Positions 6,029 to 9,314 of a stretch of DNA of 9,314 nt are shown here, piece by piece; position 1 is the stretch's first letter, and each line of letters begins with the position of its first letter. The notes under the pieces are model-generated. The model saw nothing but the letters and a program-made list of their open reading frames with translations. It did no database searches and was not told where the DNA came from. Source of the DNA: Methanobacteriota archaeon (lineage in GTDB: Archaea > Thermoplasmatota > Thermoplasmata > Methanomassiliicoccales > Methanomethylophilaceae); contig JAKQBQ010000197.1 in assembly GCA_029574055.1 (NCBI GenBank), positions 1 to 9,314 on the forward strand, read 5' to 3'. The translations under genes were made by a program, and so were the position numbers.

Positions 6029-6052
6029 CAACAATGCCATTCCGTGGGCTTA

Positions 6053-8605
6053 ATGATATTCGAAAGACTCGCGGACGTGATCTTGAAGCGTTCCAAACTG
6101 ATCGTTGCCCTTTGGATCGTGGTGCTGATATGCGCAGTGCCCGGCATCCTCAAAGCCGGAAGCGTTCTCGATTATGAGACCACAGACATGGCGGGACCTG
6201 ATGCCGAATCCATTGAAGGCGCTGAAGTGATGGGTAATTATTTTTACACCTCGGATACCCAGATGGAATCTGCGGTGCTTCTCGTTGTGAGTTTTGACAC
6301 GTCCGAAGGGATGATGAATGCCTTGGCGCTCAACAGCATGATCTTAGCAGAACTTCCCGGTTATGTCGACGAAAGCGGCGAACCCAAGATCTCGCAGTTC
6401 ATTCCGTACGGGCTGTTCACTGCTCAAGATGATCCGAACGAAGGGGTGGTGATCTATGCAGCCGTCTACAATCAGGAAATGATCGGCGCCAATATCGTTT
6501 CCGCAGACACGCCGGTATTCAGAGGCCTCATTGCGGGTATACTCGAAGAGAACAACATATCGAACGTGACCGCCTATGTGTCGGGGTCTCCCGCGATCCT
6601 TTACGACACAGAGACCACGGCATCCGAGGACATCTCAAAGATAGATGTGTTCTCCGTGCTGATGATCCTGATACTTGTGGGGTTGTTCTTCAGATCCTTC
6701 GTGACCTCGGCGATGCCGCCTATGACCATCGGCGTTGCATTCGGGGTGGTCATGGCACTGATGTTCTTGGTAGGACAGGTGCTGAACATCATTTACATGA
6801 CGGAGATGATACTGCTCGTCTCCATGTTGGGCGCAGGGTGTGATTACTGCATATTCATTCTTGCAAGGTACAGGGAAGAAAGGGTCCAAGGGGCCGACCA
6901 TGAGCTTGCTGTAAGGAGGGCGGTGACATGGGCGGGAGAATCGATAACCACATCCGGGCTGGCGGTCGTCATCGGCTTCGGAGCGATGTCCATCTGCTCT
7001 TTCGTGATGATAAGCTCCATGGGAGTGATGCTTGCGATCGGAATACTCGTTGCGCTCATTGCCGCGCTGACGCTTATAACATCTATATTGGCCATTTTCG
7101 GGGAGAAGCTGTTCTGGCCAACGAAGATGGCATCGCTCATGGAAGGCGGAAAGGCGCACAAGGGATGGCACGGAAAGGTATCGCGCATCGGGCACAGGTA
7201 TTTCACAAGGTCTGTTCACGCGTCTTTGAAACACGCCAAGATCATCATTGTGGCGGCGGTTTTGGTAACAATACCCGCCGCATTCATAATGGCGACATCC
7301 GAATCGTCGTATGATATGGTGGGCGCAATGTCGTCCGGAGAGGCCATGGATGGGCTGAATGAAATGGAGAACTATACCAACGGAGGCATGATCATGCCCA
7401 ACTATGCCATCCTCGAATTAACGGAGCCTCTGGGAAGTATTGTCGAGGTGCCCACAGGCGGAGGTTCGGTGTTCGGGCAGCTTTATTGGTCCAATCCCGG
7501 TTATATCGAAAGATTGTCGACGATCTCCTCAACATTCTCTGAAGACGACAATGTCGGAGAGGTGTGGGGGATATATGTGTGGGACAGCCTCGTCCAGGGT
7601 GCTGTCGGATCCGTTGGTGCACAAGGCGCCATGTCCGATCACGAATACACCATGGAGGTGTATACCGCGGCCGCAGCCGAGCTCCCTGACACGCTTATGA
7701 AGCAGATGTCGGGAGTGATCGGCACGATAGTGTCTGGATATGAGGCGATGACCGGCCATGAGGCCGTTTACTACGATGAGGGTCTGGAAGCCTCCATGGA
7801 TTACATTTTGAACTATGTGCTTGCAACATCCGTCGGCGGGACCAATGAGAATGTCGGGATACCCTTCGCTTTAGACTATGTCAAATACACTGTGATCACA
7901 AAAGACGAAGCCATGGCGGACCGCTCCATGGATACGATGAAGTTCATGGACAGCACCACATCGAAGTTCGCAAGCGAGAATCAGGACATGGTATCGGCAA
8001 AATGGCTCACCGGAAGCGCCATCGTCATGTACGAGATATCGGAGCAGGTAAGCAGCGAGTTCCTTAAGGTCGAGATCATCGCAATAGCGCTGATATTCGT
8101 GCTGCTGTTCTTTGTGATGAGATCCTACGTCACCCCCGTGCGTTCGATACTTACGATCCTAATGAGCGTCGTTTGGACCGTCGCTATAACGCATCTGCTC
8201 TTCGGCGGCCTCATGGGGGACGGAGTGATATGGATGATACCCATCATCCTCATAGTGGTGTGTCTGGGTCTGGGTATGGACTATGACATCCTGCTCACCA
8301 CCCGCATCAAAGAGAACCGTATTCACAAAGGGATGAGCAATGATGACGCCATCACTCATGCCGTGACGCATTCGGGGTCGGTGATAACCATCTGCGGATT
8401 GATAATGGGAGGTGCGTTCGGAACGCTTATGCTGTCGAGCACCACCATGCTGCAGGAGTTTGGATTCGCTTTATGCTTCGCGATATTGGTCGACGCTCTC
8501 CTTGTGCGCACGTACATAGTGCCGGCTGCGATGCACCTTCTCGGCGACTGGAGCTGGAAGGGCCCCAAGTTGCTTCAAAATGGACGCGCAAAACCGCCCG
8601 AGTGA
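6053..8605 (+). CDS. MMPL-domain RND-superfamily exporter
   Basis: An 850-residue transporter with the duplicated RND layout: helix 1 (about 14-33), extracytoplasmic domain 1 (about 34-195), a five-helix bundle, a cytoplasmic linker (about 350-390), helix 7 (about 394-412), domain 2 (about 413-668), then the second bundle. Each half carries the MMPL proton-relay Asp-Tyr pair in its fourth helix: GCDYCIFILARYREE (D264, Y265) and GLGMDYDILLTTR (D743, Y744). Such proteins use the proton gradient to move lipids or other hydrophobic molecules through or out of the membrane; in archaea the substrates are mostly unknown. ATG 6053 is chosen over GTG 6044 because of the box A spacing, which predicts a leaderless mRNA. 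The gene is divergent from the ACR3-like permease and has no membrane-fusion partner nearby, as expected for an organism without an outer membrane. Confidence 0.92.
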   Translation: MIFERLADVILKRSKLIVALWIVVLICAVPGILKAGSVLDYETTDMAGPDAESIEGAEVMGNYFYTSDTQMESAVLLVVSFDTSEGMMNALALNSMILAELPGYVDESGEPKISQFIPYGLFTAQDDPNEGVVIYAAVYNQEMIGANIVSADTPVFRGLIAGILEENNISNVTAYVSGSPAILYDTETTASEDISKIDVFSVLMILILVGLFFRSFVTSAMPPMTIGVAFGVVMALMFLVGQVLNIIYMTEMILLVSMLGAGCDYCIFILARYREERVQGADHELAVRRAVTWAGESITTSGLAVVIGFGAMSICSFVMISSMGVMLAIGILVALIAALTLITSILAIFGEKLFWPTKMASLMEGGKAHKGWHGKVSRIGHRYFTRSVHASLKHAKIIIVAAVLVTIPAAFIMATSESSYDMVGAMSSGEAMDGLNEMENYTNGGMIMPNYAILELTEPLGSIVEVPTGGGSVFGQLYWSNPGYIERLSTISSTFSEDDNVGEVWGIYVWDSLVQGAVGSVGAQGAMSDHEYTMEVYTAAAAELPDTLMKQMSGVIGTIVSGYEAMTGHEAVYYDEGLEASMDYILNYVLATSVGGTNENVGIPFALDYVKYTVITKDEAMADRSMDTMKFMDSTTSKFASENQDMVSAKWLTGSAIVMYEISEQVSSEFLKVEIIAIALIFVLLFFVMRSYVTPVRSILTILMSVVWTVAITHLLFGGLMGDGVIWMIPIILIVVCLGLGMDYDILLTTRIKENRIHKGMSNDDAITHAVTHSGSVITICGLIMGGAFGTLMLSSTTMLQEFGFALCFAILVDALLVRTYIVPAAMHLLGDWSWKGPKLLQNGRAKPPE

Positions 8606-8634
8606 TATCGGGCCTTCATTTCCTTTTTATTTTG
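8596..8634. terminator. Terminator hairpin overlapping the exporter stop codon
   Basis: GCCCGA (8596-8601) and TCGGGC (8608-8613) form a 6-bp stem whose loop GTGATA contains the exporter's TGA. A T-rich run, TTTCCTTTTTATTTT, follows at 8620-8634 on the plus strand. On the minus strand the hairpin follows the TenI-like stop by two bases and leads into GGTTTT. It probably ends both convergent genes, which lie only 10 bases apart. Confidence 0.5.
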
Positions 8635-9218
8635 AGCCTTAGCTCGTCCATTACTGTCTGGGGGGCCTTTGACTGCATCAGAAGGCTTCTCACACATACC
8701 CCTTTGCACCCCGCATCCATCGCTGCGCCCGCGGTGTTGGTATCGATGCCGCCTATTGCAAAAACAGGAATGCCCGCCGCACCGCATACGGCTTCCAGCT
8801 CATCCGTCCCTTTGCCTTTCGCACCGGGTTTGCATGAAGTTTCGAACACGTTCCCATATATCAGGTGGGTTGCCCCCAAGCGTTCCGCTTCCGCCGCTTC
8901 CTCAATGGAATGGACAGATACCCAGATCTCATGAAAACGCAGAAGCCTGTCCCTATTCGTCCTCAGCGAGCCGAACGACACCTGCACGCGCTCGCTTCCG
9001 AAAGCCTCCGCAACTTTGATGAACATGTTGACGCAGAACTTCACGTTATAGTAGCTGCATATACGCCCGCATTCTATCGCAAGATATCGGTATTCGTTCT
9101 CCTGGAGATCTTTCTCGCGGAGTATGATCATATCGGGAGACGTTTCGGCTATGATCTCGAACTGCATCAAAAAATCGCGCGCGGCGCTGATCTTCCTATC
9201 GGTGACGGCGATGATCAT
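8616..9218 (-). CDS. TenI/ThiE-like thiamine-phosphate synthase family protein
   Basis: A 200-residue TIM-barrel protein of the ThiE/TenI family. Motifs: AVTDRK (4-9), ILREKDL (32-38), WVSVHSIEEAAEAERLGA (99-116), YGNVFETSCKPGAKGKG (121-137) and PVFAIGGID (151-159), the last being the phosphate-binding loop. The central motif resembles TenI, the thiazole tautomerase, more than ThiE, which normally has GPVFPT-TK there. The position of the TenI catalytic His (H122 in Bacillus subtilis, by memory) is Asn123 here. ThiE joins the pyrimidine and thiazole halves of thiamine, whereas TenI only isomerises the thiazole. Its ATG overlaps the stop of the upstream probable thiH (ATGA), so the two are translationally coupled and a role in thiazole formation is likely. 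Whether it acts as TenI, as ThiE or neither is open. Confidence 0.8.
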   Translation of the reverse strand: MIIAVTDRKISAARDFLMQFEIIAETSPDMIILREKDLQENEYRYLAIECGRICSYYNVKFCVNMFIKVAEAFGSERVQVSFGSLRTNRDRLLRFHEIWVSVHSIEEAAEAERLGATHLIYGNVFETSCKPGAKGKGTDELEAVCGAAGIPVFAIGGIDTNTAGAAMDAGCKGVCVRSLLMQSKAPQTVMDELRLKIKRK

Positions 9219-9314
9219 ACTCTCACATAGTCATTGAATACCGGCTGTAAGCCCCTTTCGGTCAATGCCCTTCTTATCTCCCCGACATCGCGCGGATCCG
9301 AAATGTCGAACTGG
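9215..9314 (-). CDS. thiH: Probable ThiH (2-iminoacetate synthase), C-terminal 32 residues
   Basis: The reverse strand from 9313 gives QFDISDPRDVGEIRRALTER and then GLQPVFNDYVRV, ending in TGA at 9215-9217. The pattern FDISD-R...EI...L..+G..PVF.DY resembles the C-terminus of ThiH, where a segment like FEISDERS...GYEPVWKDWD is usual. ThiH is a radical-SAM enzyme that cleaves tyrosine to dehydroglycine for thiazole synthesis in anaerobic bacteria. The ATGA overlap with a TenI/ThiE-like gene supports this, since thiH is commonly followed by thiE. Only 32 residues are visible and no radical-SAM motif is included, so the call rests on the tail and the context. Confidence 0.5.
   Translation of the reverse strand, partial: QFDISDPRDVGEIRRALTERGLQPVFNDYVRV

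Noticed and set aside
6044..6052. GTG 6044 as the start of the MMPL exporter
   Set aside because: Box A spacing puts the transcription start at about 6052, after this GTG, and ATG 6053 is in frame.
1..9314. CRISPR array, insertion sequence, phage or attachment site next to the tRNA-Gly
   Set aside because: No regularly spaced repeats, transposase or integrase motifs are visible, and no copy of the tRNA 3' end recurs in the window.

Overview
The window looks like archaeal chromosome, most likely from a Thermoplasmata/Methanomassiliicoccales-type methanogen; the lineage is an inference. The tRNA-Gly has no encoded CCA. Several genes have a TATA-like box A about 25-32 bases before the start codon and no Shine-Dalgarno, as in leaderless archaeal transcripts. 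Ile ATA and Arg AGG codons are common. All nine stop codons seen are TGA or TAA, never TAG, which fits but does not prove a pyrrolysine-using methanogen.

Left part (1-2308): the N-terminal half of a DEAD-box RNA helicase runs leftward off the edge. A 239-base divergent promoter region separates it from a full-length UPF0371/DUF1846 gene (689-2182), which is followed by a tRNA-Gly(GCC) with its own box A. Positions 2309-2520 hold a series of T-tracts and then the promoter and possible operators of a MarR-family regulator.

Middle (2521-4929): the MarR gene is followed by a 29-codon small ORF and a CPA2-type cation/proton antiporter, all on the plus strand and probably one transcript. The 5' end of the antiporter is odd: an in-frame TGA, or a one-base indel, separates the annotated start from plausible upstream coding sequence. 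A hairpin separates the antiporter from a convergent tandem DUF1508 (YegP-like) protein.

Right part (4934-9314): an ACR3/BASS-family permease (minus) and an 850-residue MMPL/RND-type exporter (plus) diverge from a 135-base region with two box A elements and a palindrome midway between them. The exporter converges on a TenI/ThiE-like gene whose start overlaps the end of a probable thiH (ATGA overlap). This suggests a thiamine-thiazole operon of the anaerobic-bacterial type entering from the right edge.

The window is mainly membrane transport plus housekeeping genes. I see no CRISPR array, insertion sequence, phage gene or clear new system. The items most worth a second look are the antiporter 5' end, the TenI-like protein with an altered catalytic position beside thiH, and three operator-like inverted repeats.
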